A stretch of DNA of 64,000 bases from Paenibacillus xylanivorans (GCF_001280595.1 NZ_LITU01000068.1:60055-124054); one strand, 5' to 3'. Positions 35,933-45,373 are shown, numbered from the stretch's first letter. Notes: a model not told the origin generated them from the sequence alone. Numbers and translations: made by a program.

Positions 35933-36481
35933 ATGACCAAAGTGGATCGAAGAATTCGAAAATCACAAGAAGCCATCAAAGCAGCCGTGATTGAGTTGAT
36001 GTCAGAAAAAAATTTTGATGATATTACCCTACAGGATATTTCCGATAAGGCGGACGTAAGCAGAGGCACCATATATCTTCACTATGTCGATAAGTATGAT
36101 TTGTTGGACAAGCTCATTGACGGGCATATCAAAGAATTAAGTGAAATTTGTCATTCGGTTGCAGATTTGGATTGGAAAGAATCCATCGTTCCCTGGTTTA
36201 CCTACTTGGAACAACATTACCTGTTCTTCTCTACGATGATGGCCAGTAAGGGAGCCGTACAATTTCGCAACCGTCTGGTTGAGTTTCTTAATGAAGACTT
36301 CAAGGAGGAAGTGCACTTATCTCAGGCCAGAAAATCCGGATTAAGTGAAGATATCATTCTCCAATATGTAGTCATGTCTTATGTCGGGGTCGTTGAGTGG
36401 TGGATCAAGAACGAAATGCCTCATTCACCTGAGGTCATGTCCGAACAAGTAGGAGCATTAATCCAAATGAATTTGGGATAA
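35933..36481 (+). CDS. TetR/AcrR family transcriptional regulator
   Basis: A 182-residue protein starting MTKVDRRIRKSQEAIKAAVI. The HTH is ITLQDISDKADVSRGTIYLHY, at about residues 30-50. The C-terminal half resembles the TetR_C_8 type found in YxaF/DhaS-like regulators. GGTGAGGATC precedes the ATG at 35933. It is divergent from the MFS exporter gene, a typical local repressor arrangement. Confidence 0.9.
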   Translation: MTKVDRRIRKSQEAIKAAVIELMSEKNFDDITLQDISDKADVSRGTIYLHYVDKYDLLDKLIDGHIKELSEICHSVADLDWKESIVPWFTYLEQHYLFFSTMMASKGAVQFRNRLVEFLNEDFKEEVHLSQARKSGLSEDIILQYVVMSYVGVVEWWIKNEMPHSPEVMSEQVGALIQMNLG

Positions 36482-36503
36482 CGTGCACTTGGGATGCATA
36501 CAA

Positions 36504-36560
36504 AATAGCGGTAGTCATAGGATACGAAGTTAAAATCCTGGGACTACCGCTATTACTTTT
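36504..36560 (+). terminator. Terminator after the TetR gene
   Basis: AATAGCGGTAGTC (36504-36516) pairs perfectly with 36542-36554, with an inner AGGAT/ATCCT stem, followed by ACTTTT. Confidence 0.75.
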
Positions 36561-36631
36561 CGCAAGGTGCTGCATTTTCTGGCTTCGCGCCGACCGACTG
36601 CTCACTGGTATCATCTTTTCATGTGACCTAA

Positions 36632-36982
36632 TTACGATATGGATTCCAAAAGACTCTTGGACAGGGTTTTGACAACCATATCGTACGAATGGTCAATCAT
36701 GACAAAGATATCCTGCTCCGACAAGGAACCATCGAGAATAATGGTGTTCCAATGCTTTTTGTTCATATGATACCCCGGTCGAACGGATTCATGCTGCTCT
36801 CTCAGGTTTTCCGCAATGATCGGATCACATTTTAGGTTCAAGCGAACATTATCCGCCTTGTCCTCAAAAATAAGTGCAAACATTTTCCCTGCAATTTTAA
36901 TCACTACCGGATTAACTCCGAAGGGATAATCCTTGATGGCACCTTTTTTCTTCAAACAGTAATCTATGATCTTATTCTCCAA
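36632..36982 (-). CDS. MmcQ/YjbR family protein
   Basis: A 116-residue protein with CLKKKGAIKDYPFGVNPVVIKIAGKMFALI and HMNKKHWNTIILDGSLS, the two conserved blocks of the YjbR family, which has a CyaY-like fold and an uncertain DNA-related role. The frame opens further upstream, but AAAGGAGAGG lies within that extension, so the TTG at 36982 is the likely start and gives the usual family length. Confidence 0.85.
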   Translation of the reverse strand: MENKIIDYCLKKKGAIKDYPFGVNPVVIKIAGKMFALIFEDKADNVRLNLKCDPIIAENLREQHESVRPGYHMNKKHWNTIILDGSLSEQDIFVMIDHSYDMVVKTLSKSLLESIS

Positions 36983-37106
36983 CTCAGTACCTCTCCTTTG
37001 CGTAGAAGACAAACTTATCCTACCCAATCTAATGATACCGAATGTACGTTTGCATGTAAATCAGCTTTTTGCATCATTCAACTCAACTCGCTCCAGGGAT
37101 TATCTC

Positions 37107-37883
37107 TCAGGAGGGTTCCTTGATCGCTATAATACGTAACCGGCTTGTGTCGAGCAACCATTGACCTTCCCGCTCATAATGTGGGTTAACCTGTGCCTCA
37201 ATGGATTGATAGATTGACTCTTTGTCTGCGGAGGAAACGTCATTAAAGAAATAATCAGCAAAACTGTTCAGCCAATTCCGTAGTCCTGCTTCTCCTTTGA
37301 GCGGAGCAGGCTTGTCGAAATGCTGAGCGAATGTGACACGGAAGCCGTTTTGCTCCAGCAGGGTGGCATATTCACCAATAGTGGGATGATACCAGGGATT
37401 CCGTCCTGCCCACGTATAGCCATGCAACTCCAGAGCCTCCTTCATAGCCGTGGTCAAGATGGCGATATTTCCACTTCCAGCAAATTCAGCCACAAATCGT
37501 CCGCCTTCGCGCAGGGCCAACCAGATTGATCGGGTCAAAGCCGCTGGACTATTGATCCAGTGTATAACTGCATGGGAAAATACAGCGTCAAAGGGTACAT
37601 CTGTCCGATATTGTGAAGCGTCTTTCACCTGAACATTCAAGTCAGGGTACTTCTGTTGGGCAAGCTTCACCATTCTCTCCGATAGATCGATACCTGTCGG
37701 TATCGCTCCGGCAGCTGCAATCTTTGCTGTCAAATCTCCATTGCCACTACCGATATCCAGAATACGTTCCCCGGATTGTGGCTGTAATAAAGACAAGATA
37801 TCCACTCCCAGATTAGATAAGAAATCCGTTGATTGAATATATGGTACTGAAGTGTGGTCCTTTTTGAATTGTTCATCAGACAT
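37107..37883 (-). CDS. Class I SAM-dependent methyltransferase
   Basis: A 258-residue protein with motif I ILDIGSGNGDLTAKIA (about residues 41-56), motif II GIDLSERMVKLAQ and FSHAVIHWI as motif IV. This resembles trans-aconitate or UbiE-like small-molecule methyltransferases. AAAGGGG precedes the ATG. Monocistronic by position; substrate unknown. Confidence 0.88.
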   Translation of the reverse strand: MSDEQFKKDHTSVPYIQSTDFLSNLGVDILSLLQPQSGERILDIGSGNGDLTAKIAAAGAIPTGIDLSERMVKLAQQKYPDLNVQVKDASQYRTDVPFDAVFSHAVIHWINSPAALTRSIWLALREGGRFVAEFAGSGNIAILTTAMKEALELHGYTWAGRNPWYHPTIGEYATLLEQNGFRVTFAQHFDKPAPLKGEAGLRNWLNSFADYFFNDVSSADKESIYQSIEAQVNPHYEREGQWLLDTSRLRIIAIKEPS

Positions 37884-38021
37884 GAGCTCAATCCCCTTTA
37901 TAGATCTTAGATATCTATAATAACTTTAATAATTCTAGCCTGTCAACTTACGTTCTTAAGACAGTATTATAGATGGACCGCTATACGATAATGATGTGAC
38001 ACAGCTTCTACAGATATACAA

Positions 38022-38058
38022 ACAAAAAAACCTATCTCATGATAAATCATGTGATAGG
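38022..38058 (-). terminator. Terminator of the haem monooxygenase gene
   Basis: CCTATC...CATGA / TCATG...GATAGG (38031-38058), followed on the minus strand by TTTTTTTGTTTG. Confidence 0.8.
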
Positions 38059-38070
38059 AATTCATTTGAA

Positions 38071-38400
38071 CTAAGCATTAGATACCCTGGCTGTCTTCAC
38101 TTTCTGAACCTCGTACATATTCACGGTAGTGCTAATTAAATATTCTGGTTTCTCCTGTCCTCTTTTCTCGCGGTGACCCTTAATATGCACATCACTCTTC
38201 TCCCAATTCTTCCATGCTTCTTCCGATTCCCAACGAATCAGCACCATTACTTCTTCATGTTCTTTACTCTTTTTGTTAACCATCACACTGAAATCAATCA
38301 GTCCCGGCATTTCCTCTACAGGGCTTGGGGCACTGAAACGTTCCACCAGTTTATGACTGTGACCTTTTTCCACTACCATAACGCGAGTTTGAATGAACAT
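38071..38400 (-). CDS. Haem-degrading monooxygenase (IsdG/HmoA-like, ABM fold)
   Basis: A 109-residue antibiotic-biosynthesis-monooxygenase fold protein: MFIQTRVMVVEKGHSHKLVERF, then VMVLIRWESEEAWKNWEKSD and the His of HIKGHRE, the pattern of bacterial haem monooxygenases that open haem to release iron. A Fur box overlaps its promoter, which supports an iron-acquisition role. CAGGAGG precedes the ATG. An unusual 28-bp palindrome lies in its leader. The catalytic Asn of IsdG is not obvious, so the reaction product is uncertain. Confidence 0.82.
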   Translation of the reverse strand: MFIQTRVMVVEKGHSHKLVERFSAPSPVEEMPGLIDFSVMVNKKSKEHEEVMVLIRWESEEAWKNWEKSDVHIKGHREKRGQEKPEYLISTTVNMYEVQKVKTARVSNA

Positions 38401-38422
38401 GAATTACGCCTCCTGATTGCCT

Positions 38423-38450
38423 CAAGCTCTTGCATGCATGCAAGAGCTTG
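38423..38450. repeat. Perfect 28-bp palindrome in the monooxygenase leader
   Basis: The half-site CAAGCTCTTGCATG (38423-38436) is followed by its exact reverse complement (38437-38450). On the minus strand it ends about ten bases before the AGGAGG ribosome binding site. Confidence 0.8.
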
Positions 38451-38476
38451 TGACTTTTTTTAACTTCCACTCTATT

Positions 38477-38509
38477 ATTCTATTCTTATTGAAAATGATT
38501 ATCAATATC
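38477..38509 (-). promoter_or_regulatory. Promoter with Fur box, haem monooxygenase gene
   Basis: GAAAATGATTATCAATATC (38491-38509) matches the 19-bp Fur consensus at 17 positions. It overlaps the minus-strand -35 TTGATA (38500-38505); TAGAAT (38477-38482) follows after 17 bp. Confidence 0.85.
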
Positions 38510-38528
38510 GCATCCATTTTGTATTCAC

Positions 38529-38560
38529 AAAAAAACCTCCTCCATGAAATGGAGAAGGCT
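38529..38560 (-). terminator. Terminator of the DEAD-box helicase gene
   Basis: CCTCCTCCAT (38536-38545) pairs with ATGGAGAAGG (38549-38558) with one mismatch. On the minus strand a T7 tract follows. Confidence 0.75.
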
Positions 38561-38586
38561 TCTTGCTCATTTTTTAAGAGCTTTAT

Positions 38587-39936
38587 TCACTTTGCTGCTC
38601 TTGGTTTACTATGGTTGGTGCTATTGTTGTTTGGTTTACTATGGCTTGGTTTACTGTGATTGGCTTTGCCACTCTTTTTAAACCACTCGGATTTTGGCTT
38701 GCGAGCAGGATTCGCTTTTGCCTTCGCAGGTTTATCGGCTGCGGGTTTATGGGCTGCAGACTTCGATGTTTGATTCGATTTCACAAATGAAGGGACACTT
38801 GTCATTGGATAAGGATGATTTTTCACTTCAGGAATGGTTTTCTTGATTACTTTCTCGATATCCTTCAGGAATGGAAGTTCGTCCTTTTCACAAAATGAAA
38901 TCGCCATTCCGCTATGTCCAGCTCGGCCCGTACGACCAATTCGGTGGACGTACGTTTCTGGAATATTAGGCAGGTTGAAGTTGATTACATGTGAAAGCTC
39001 TTCAACATCAATACCCCTTGCCGCTATATCTGTCGCTACCAGCACCCGGGTAACTCCGCTTTTGAAATTATTCAGAGCTCTTTGACGCTCGTTCTGCGAT
39101 TTGTTGCCATGAATAGCCTGGGCCGTAATGTTCACTTTGGACAAATCGCGAGTTACACGGTCAGCTCCACGCTTCGTACGGGTGAACACCAGTGCCGAAA
39201 CGATGGACTTATCCTGCAAGATATGATTCAACAAACTTTGTTTTTTTCCATTTTCTAAAAGATACACAGACTGTTCAATTCGATCCACTGTGGAGGATAC
39301 GGGTGTAATTTCTACTTTTACCGGATCAACCAACAGCGTTTTTACCATTTTTGTAATTTCCGGAGGCATGGTAGCTGAGAAGAACAGAGTCTGTTTCTTG
39401 CTCGGCATCTTGGCGATGATTCGCTTCACATCGTGAATGAAGCCCATATCCAACATACGATCTGCTTCATCAAGAACCAGTATTTGCACATGTTTCAGAT
39501 CAATACGCTTTTGATTGACCAAATCAATCAGTCTTCCGGGCGTTGCAATAATAATATCTGCACCTTGATTGAGTGCACGTTCCTGAACTTTTTGCGAAAC
39601 GCCACCTACGATAGCAGCACAACGAATATCCGTGTATCGGCTATAAGCCTTAATGTTATCCGAGATCTGAATCGCCAGTTCTCTTGTGGGTGTTAGAATC
39701 AATGAACGAATATGACGTGCGGCTTTGGGGCCGTTCGACTTTTCGCTTAATAATTGAATGATGGGTACAGAAAATGCTGCCGTCTTCCCTGTCCCTGTTT
39801 GCGCACAGCCAAGCAAATCTCTGCCTGCCAATACGGCTGGAATCGCCTGTTCTTGTATAGGTGTCGGGGCAGTATAGTTTGCTTTGCTCAAGCCTTCCAA
39901 AATTGCGGGTATAATATTCAAGTCTTTAAATGTCAT
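38587..39936 (-). CDS. DEAD-box ATP-dependent RNA helicase (RhlE-like)
   Basis: Q motif PTPIQEQAIP, Walker A AQTGTGKT (about residues 45-52), PTRELA, TPGR, DEAD in VLDEADRMLDMGF, SAT, and HRIGRTGRAG are all present. The 449-residue protein ends in a Lys/Ser/Asn/Pro-rich tail with repeated HSKP units, a basic RNA-binding extension typical of RhlE/CshA-like enzymes. It unwinds RNA in ribosome assembly or mRNA decay, often in the cold. AAGGAGA precedes the ATG. Confidence 0.93.
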   Translation of the reverse strand: MTFKDLNIIPAILEGLSKANYTAPTPIQEQAIPAVLAGRDLLGCAQTGTGKTAAFSVPIIQLLSEKSNGPKAARHIRSLILTPTRELAIQISDNIKAYSRYTDIRCAAIVGGVSQKVQERALNQGADIIIATPGRLIDLVNQKRIDLKHVQILVLDEADRMLDMGFIHDVKRIIAKMPSKKQTLFFSATMPPEITKMVKTLLVDPVKVEITPVSSTVDRIEQSVYLLENGKKQSLLNHILQDKSIVSALVFTRTKRGADRVTRDLSKVNITAQAIHGNKSQNERQRALNNFKSGVTRVLVATDIAARGIDVEELSHVINFNLPNIPETYVHRIGRTGRAGHSGMAISFCEKDELPFLKDIEKVIKKTIPEVKNHPYPMTSVPSFVKSNQTSKSAAHKPAADKPAKAKANPARKPKSEWFKKSGKANHSKPSHSKPNNNSTNHSKPRAAK

Positions 39937-40029
39937 TAGGTCTCCTTAATTTACGCAACAAATATTCATTTGACGTATTTCTCATTTCAAAACGTAACAC
40001 ATAAGGATAACATTAAAAAACGCATCTGT

Positions 40030-40057
40030 ATATTATCTTTTCAAGATATTCTAACAA
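40030..40057 (-). promoter_or_regulatory. Candidate promoter of the helicase gene
   Basis: Minus strand TTGTTA (40052-40057), 16 bp, TAATAT (40030-40035), leaving a leader of about 90 nt. The 505-bp gap 39937-40441 is AT-rich and otherwise holds only this and the promoter of the next gene. Confidence 0.4.
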
Positions 40058-40239
40058 ATCTTTTTGACCACAAAGCTTAACCGACTCCATCTTCACATAT
40101 TAATGTTTTCTTTAGCTTCTAATATCTTATGATTTCATTCGTTGGATCAAGCTTATTGCTATGAGATTTATCACTATTTCATAAATTATATACTTATTAT
40201 AATTCCAAATGACATAAATAATTCAAATTTTTCCATTAC

Positions 40240-40397
40240 ATAATATGGTATATTATACTTGTTCACTGGTACATATAGAGTGAATAGTAAATAGAAAGGA
40301 GTTTTATATAAAGTTACAGTTATATTTAATAAAATCTCACTTTCTCTTATGTTAGAAGAAATCCCTTTTTGACAACAACTAGAGATTATTAATACTC
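40240..40397 (+). promoter_or_regulatory. Upstream region of the small secreted protein gene
   Basis: TTGACA (40369-40374) with AATACT after 16 bp is the best promoter. Further upstream, ATAATA/TATTAT (40240-40256) forms an AT-rich inverted repeat that may be a second promoter or operator. Confidence 0.4.
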
Positions 40398-40441
40398 AAA
40401 AAGTAAAGTATTCTAATCCTAATTAAAAAGGAGAATTTCAA

Positions 40442-40819
40442 ATGTTAAAAAAATTTATTGCAGCTTCTCTAATCGCCACAACGTTACTTCCAGCTTCTGG
40501 AGCTTTTGCAGCTCAAGATGTAAGCGATACAGCAATCATTCCATTATCCACGCCTGCGGTTGTTCAGCAGTCACCTAATTCAGAAGTTAGCATAATGGCT
40601 TTGTCATCCTACTATAAAGTAAATGATTATTCTAATTTCCGGAAAACTCCGTCACCTACTGGTGTGAATATTGGCTCACATGTTTACGGCGATATGGTCT
40701 ACGGTGGGACTGAAAGCGTTCTTGTAGATGGGATGACTTATCTATATGTCTACAGTTATAAATATCAGGCATGGGGATGGATACAGAATTACTATCTTGA
40801 TAAAATTGTACAACCTTAA
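40442..40819 (+). CDS. Small secreted protein with SH3-like C-terminal domain
   Basis: A 125-residue protein with a signal peptide, MLKKFIAASLIATTLLPASG, and a likely cleavage site AFA|AQ. The C-terminal 70 residues (YYKVNDYSNFRKTPSPTG, then AWGWIQNYYLDKI) resemble a bacterial SH3 domain, which often binds cell-wall peptides: NFRKTPS corresponds to the NVRSGPS motif and WGWIQNYYL to the GWVHSSYL motif. AAAAGGAG precedes the ATG. Stands alone between terminators. Function unknown. Confidence 0.75.
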   Translation: MLKKFIAASLIATTLLPASGAFAAQDVSDTAIIPLSTPAVVQQSPNSEVSIMALSSYYKVNDYSNFRKTPSPTGVNIGSHVYGDMVYGGTESVLVDGMTYLYVYSYKYQAWGWIQNYYLDKIVQP

Positions 40820-40839
40820 ACTAAAACCTTTTAAATTTC

Positions 40840-40887
40840 AGAAAAGCGTTAAGTTCAAGAGTGAAATCTTGAACTCAACGCTTTTCT
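40840..40887. terminator. Bidirectional terminator
   Basis: A 21-bp stem with one mismatch: 40840-40860 paired with 40867-40887, 6-nt loop, followed by TTTCTC. It ends the secreted protein gene and the convergent SMR operon. Confidence 0.85.
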
Positions 40888-40907
40888 TTTCTCGTTCATT
40901 CAATCAA

Positions 40908-41222
40908 TTAACTCACCAATTTCAATCCTACCGCTGATCCGAGCACCATGGCAATACACAGAATCCTTAACGCATTTCGAGGTTCTCCATAAAATATCAT
41001 ACCAAGAATGGCTCCCCCAGAAGCGCCGATTCCGGTCCATACGGCGTATGCTGTTCCCATCGGAAGAGTCTTCATCGCCAGGGATAGGAACAGAAAGCTT
41101 AATCCAAACCCTGCAACCAAGAGCACGATAGAAATCAGGTTACGATCTTTGTGCATTTTATTAATCATCAAAACCCCAATCATTTCAAAGACACCTGCTA
41201 AAATTAGATACACCCAGTTCAT
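40908..41222 (-). CDS. ykkD: SMR family transporter subunit, YkkD-like
   Basis: 104 residues, four membrane segments, [21 protein letters not shown] with the essential Glu of SMR transporters (Glu13), and [15 protein letters not shown]. Its ATG overlaps the upstream stop as ATGA. With the partner gene it forms a two-subunit SMR exporter. The guanidine-I riboswitch in front points to guanidinium export rather than general drug resistance. Confidence 0.88.
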   Translation of the reverse strand: MNWVYLILAGVFEMIGVLMINKMHKDRNLISIVLLVAGFGLSFLFLSLAMKTLPMGTAYAVWTGIGASGGAILGMIFYGEPRNALRILCIAMVLGSAVGLKLVS

Positions 41223-41560
41223 GATTCATGTACCTCCTTTGTTTTTCCTTTGCTAAGCATTTTAAGACCGATTACACCCAGTAAAAGAACACCAATGAGT
41301 ACCATTTTCCTGGTTTGCATCTCTGCACCAAACAAAATAATTTCTGCCAGAACAGTCCCTGCAGTACCGAGACCAACAAACACTGCATACACCGTTCCTA
41401 CATCAAGTGAGCGGGAAGCCGCAATCATCAAGGTGAAACTGACAATAATGGCGATCAATGTAGCCCCCCATTCCAGAAAACCACTGGCATGTTTCAATCC
41501 AATGACCCAACCAACTTCAAATAAAGCTGCAATAACGACGGACAACCAGGTTTTGTTCAT
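41219..41560 (-). CDS. ykkC: SMR family transporter subunit, YkkC-like
   Basis: 113 residues with four membrane segments; the conserved Glu lies in [18 protein letters not shown] and [16 protein letters not shown] is the typical third segment. The ATG at 41560 is preceded by AAGGAG at ten bases; a TTG upstream lies over that site. First gene of the pair, expressed from the riboswitch-controlled transcript. Confidence 0.88.
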   Translation of the reverse strand: MNKTWLSVVIAALFEVGWVIGLKHASGFLEWGATLIAIIVSFTLMIAASRSLDVGTVYAVFVGLGTAGTVLAEIILFGAEMQTRKMVLIGVLLLGVIGLKMLSKGKTKEVHES

Positions 41561-41619
41561 TTCTGTCACACTCCTTATCAAATATTGCTACGTGTATTAT
41601 TAGTTACATGAAGCCAAAA

Positions 41620-41752
41620 TAAAAAAGCCCGGGAAACAAACTGCATTAAGCAGTTCATCTCCCAGGCTTTTGTCCCTCCGTGACACAACCAACAGGCTGT
41701 GAGTTTTCTCTCGGACCAGACCGACACAACTGTCGCGGAACCCTAGAAAACA
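41620..41752 (-). ncRNA. Guanidine-I riboswitch (ykkC-yxkD leader) with terminator
   Basis: Read on the minus strand, the leader contains TCTAGGGTTCCGC, GGTCTGGTCCGAGAGAAAAC and CACGGAGGGACAAAAGCC, the conserved core of the ykkC (guanidine-I) class. It ends in a hairpin AAAGCCTGGGA...TCCCGGGCTTTTTT (T tract at 41621-41626). Guanidine binding would block terminator formation and turn on the two SMR genes downstream. This family and its ligand are established. Confidence 0.95.
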
Positions 41753-41776
41753 TTCGAATATTCTGATGTGACTCCA

Positions 41777-41804
41777 ATTATACACATTTCTTTTCGATTG
41801 GCAA
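41777..41804 (-). promoter_or_regulatory. Promoter of the riboswitch-SMR transcript
   Basis: Minus strand TTGCCA (41799-41804), 16 bp, TATAAT (41777-41782), about 25 bp upstream of the aptamer. Confidence 0.7.
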
Positions 41805-41866
41805 CCCTTTGGCACATTTGCAATTTAAGCAGGACAATCTTATTTTAGTTACTAGGTTAGAGGGAC

Positions 41867-42844
41867 TTACATCCCATATACTTTGTGCGGTACATAGAAT
41901 TCCTCCAAGCTTGCAATTTCCTGCACATCCAGCTTCACGGACAATGCAGCGACGGCATCCTCCAGATGATATTCTTTCGTTGCACCGACAATCGGTGCTG
42001 TGACACCTTCTTTTTGCAGAACCCAGGCCAGTGCCACAGTTGCTCTGGAAACACCCCGTTTGTCCGCAATATCGGCGACAGTCTCCACAATGGTACGATC
42101 GGCATCAACCATCCCTGCAGCTAGTCGGTCTCCTGCCTCGTCGTTCGATGAACGGGCTGTTTGTTCATTCCAATCCCGTGTAAGTCTTCCTTTGGCAAGT
42201 GGACTCCAGGGAATGACGCCGATTCCTTCTTCTGCGCAAAGAGGTAACATCTCTCTTTCCTCTTCTCTATACAACAAATTAAGTAAATTTTGCATGGAGA
42301 CAAATGGGGTCCAGCCATTGCGTTCCGCAGTATACTGAGCCTTCATAAACTGCCAGGCGTACATCGAAGAAGCTCCAATGTATCGGGCTTTACCCGCCTT
42401 AACAACATCATGAAGGGCCTCCATGGTTTCTTCAATTGGAGTACCACTGTCCCAACGATGGATCTGATACAGATCCACATAATCAGTCCCTAGCCGCTTT
42501 AAGCTATTATCAACCTCATTCATAATAGCTTTTCTCGATAAACCTGCGCCGTTCGGCCCCGGCTTCATGCGGAAGTAAACCTTTGTTGCGATAACAACCT
42601 CATCACGACGAGCAAAATCCTTTAAAGCACGACCCACAATTTCTTCGCTTGTACCATCCGAATATACATTGGCTGTATCAAAGAAGTTAATACCCAAGTC
42701 CAGCGCTTTTTGGATAAAAGGACGACTCTCTTTTTCGTTCAGCGACCATGGAGCGATCCCGCGTTCAGGGACTCCATAGCTCATACAACCAAGACATAAT
42801 CTCGAAACGTCCAATCCGGTACGGCCCAACTTCACATATTCCAT
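41867..42844 (-). CDS. Aldo/keto reductase
   Basis: 325 residues, MEYVKLGRTGLDVSRLCLGCMSYG at the start. The catalytic tetrad is visible as Asp and Tyr in FFDTANVYS, Lys in VIATKVYF and His in LYQIHRWD. The ATG at 42844 has AAAGGGG at nine bases, better than the ATG at 42850. NADPH-dependent reduction of small carbonyls is expected. It follows a small gene and another aldo/keto reductase on the same strand. Confidence 0.9.
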   Translation of the reverse strand: MEYVKLGRTGLDVSRLCLGCMSYGVPERGIAPWSLNEKESRPFIQKALDLGINFFDTANVYSDGTSEEIVGRALKDFARRDEVVIATKVYFRMKPGPNGAGLSRKAIMNEVDNSLKRLGTDYVDLYQIHRWDSGTPIEETMEALHDVVKAGKARYIGASSMYAWQFMKAQYTAERNGWTPFVSMQNLLNLLYREEEREMLPLCAEEGIGVIPWSPLAKGRLTRDWNEQTARSSNDEAGDRLAAGMVDADRTIVETVADIADKRGVSRATVALAWVLQKEGVTAPIVGATKEYHLEDAVAALSVKLDVQEIASLEEFYVPHKVYGM

Positions 42845-42858
42845 GTTCATACACCCCT

Positions 42859-43092
42859 TTACTTCGTATGGGAAAAGATATTTGTCTTGGTCTGATTAAT
42901 TCTTGTGTCTTTGCGTTTTAGTCGTTCCAAAGGACAGGCATCTGAAGTTAATTTCATCCAATAAATGAGGTACAACTCTTTGAAAGCCGGATTTTCTTCC
43001 CAGTTGATCTGTGACTCCAATCTCTCGATTAAAATTTGCTTCAACTGCTTCAATAATTGCTTGTTCAACCCTTCACCCTGCTTTCTGTCCAA
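42859..43092 (-). CDS. Hypothetical small protein (77 aa or shorter)
   Basis: I do not recognise this protein. It is Lys/Glu/Leu-rich with a probable helix NKQLLKQLKQILIERLESQ and a Cys-containing CPLERLKRK segment. It fits exactly between two co-oriented aldo/keto reductase genes, 9-14 bp from each, which favours a real gene. The start is uncertain: the annotated TTG lacks a good ribosome binding site, and a second TTG at codon 9 has GGTGAAGG in front. Confidence 0.4.
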   Translation of the reverse strand: MDRKQGEGLNKQLLKQLKQILIERLESQINWEENPAFKELYLIYWMKLTSDACPLERLKRKDTRINQTKTNIFSHTK

Positions 43093-43101
43093 CTAGGGAG
43101 A

Positions 43102-44139
<1,038 letters not shown>

Positions 44140-44324
44140 TTATTTCCCCGATTACGATCAAACTGGATTATTCAGCCTGTAAGCCTAATATTATTATGCC
44201 GAACTGAGGGAGCGAGGCGGTATATCATTTGTCTTAATTGATTGCCTGATCCTATCAGACCCACTTTTGTCTAAGGTCATTAAATCTTATAATGAAGCAA
44301 GAACAACTTCCAAGGAGGATTTGT

Positions 44325-45242
44325 ATGTCCGATAACGCAGTTCAGCAGAAACAAGAACTCACCGAACTAATCAGGCGCCACTCCATTCATAATAGCTCCA
44401 AGGAAACGGCAATCCCTTCCCTGTATGTCTATCAGCATTCCAGTATTAGCGAGCCTGCTTACCGGGTTTACAAGCCTTCATTTTGTGTTATCGTTCAAGG
44501 CTTGAAAGAAATCTTGCTGGCACAGGAAAGATTCGAATACGGACCCTCCAATTATCTGATTGCTTCCATGAACCTGCCGGTGATTGGTCAAATTATAAAA
44601 GCTTCCTCTGATATGCCTTACCTGAGTCTTAAGCTTGAGTTTACACAGAGCCAGATTCTTGAAGTGTTGAACGATTGTGATATTAAGGTCACGTCCAAAG
44701 AAAACGCCCGACGTGCCCTATTCGTTGGACAGATGGAGCCATCCATTCATGATGCTGTACTGCGGTTGGTTCGGCTGCTGGATACACCGGGAGAAATCCC
44801 GTTCCTCGCCCCACTGTATACGAGGGAAATTCTGTACCGGCTTTTGCAGGGACCCTATGGAGCCGAACTGGCCCAGATTGCAGTGGAAGGCAGCAGCAGC
44901 TACAGGATTCGGGAAGCCATTGAGCATATTGTTCGACATTGGGAGCAGCCTTTTCGAATCGAAGATCTTGCGGAGACAGCCAATATGAGTGTGTCCTCGT
45001 TCCATCGACATTTTAAAGAAATTACCGCCATGAGCCCGCTTCAGTTTCAGAAGCAGTTAAGGCTTCAGGAAGCCCGTCGGCTGCTCATGGCGGAGTCGGC
45101 TGATGCTGCTGATGTAGCGTTCCGGGTTGGTTACGAGAGTGCGTCGCAATTCAGCCGGGAGTACTCCCGCATGTTCGGAGCGCCGCCGAGAGCAGATATC
45201 AAACGTTTGAAGGAAAAATATGATCACGTTATGAGTGAATAA
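44325..45242 (+). CDS. AraC family regulator (AraC_N domain)
   Basis: 305 residues. The N-terminal AraC_N domain has YVYQHSSISEPAYRVYKPSFCVIVQGLKEI; the C-terminal double HTH has IEDLAETANMSVSSFHRHFK and DVAFRVGYESASQFSREYSRMF. The ATG at 44325 follows AAGGAGGATT. It is divergent from the aldo/keto reductase genes, a very common pairing in which the regulator responds to an aldehyde. Confidence 0.92.
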   Translation: MSDNAVQQKQELTELIRRHSIHNSSKETAIPSLYVYQHSSISEPAYRVYKPSFCVIVQGLKEILLAQERFEYGPSNYLIASMNLPVIGQIIKASSDMPYLSLKLEFTQSQILEVLNDCDIKVTSKENARRALFVGQMEPSIHDAVLRLVRLLDTPGEIPFLAPLYTREILYRLLQGPYGAELAQIAVEGSSSYRIREAIEHIVRHWEQPFRIEDLAETANMSVSSFHRHFKEITAMSPLQFQKQLRLQEARRLLMAESADAADVAFRVGYESASQFSREYSRMFGAPPRADIKRLKEKYDHVMSE

Positions 45243-45274
45243 GCACGCAAGCTGAAAAGTTGAGATGCTATAGA

Positions 45275-45306
45275 AATGGATAGCCACAAGGCTATCCATT
45301 TTTCTA
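45275..45306 (+). terminator. Terminator of the AraC gene
   Basis: AAATGGATAGCC (45275-45286), loop ACAA, exact complement (45291-45302), then TTTTCT. Confidence 0.85.
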
Positions 45307-45343
45307 TTGAATGAGAATACCCAATTCTATTCCCTCCCTTATA

Positions 45344-45373
45344 TTGACAACTTGTGAGATATGGAACTATAAT
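45344..45373 (+). promoter_or_regulatory. Promoter of the OsmC gene
   Basis: TTGACA (45344-45349), 18 bp, TATAAT (45368-45373). Both boxes are perfect; the leader is about 45 nt. Confidence 0.8.

Noticed and set aside
38423-38460. Palindrome followed by T residues on the plus strand, read as a terminator
   Set aside because: No plus-strand gene ends there; its position in the minus-strand leader makes a regulatory role more likely.
38683-38770. Repeated Lys/Pro/Ser codons in the helicase tail considered as a DNA repeat array
   Set aside because: They are low-complexity coding sequence of a basic RNA-binding tail, not an independent repeat element.
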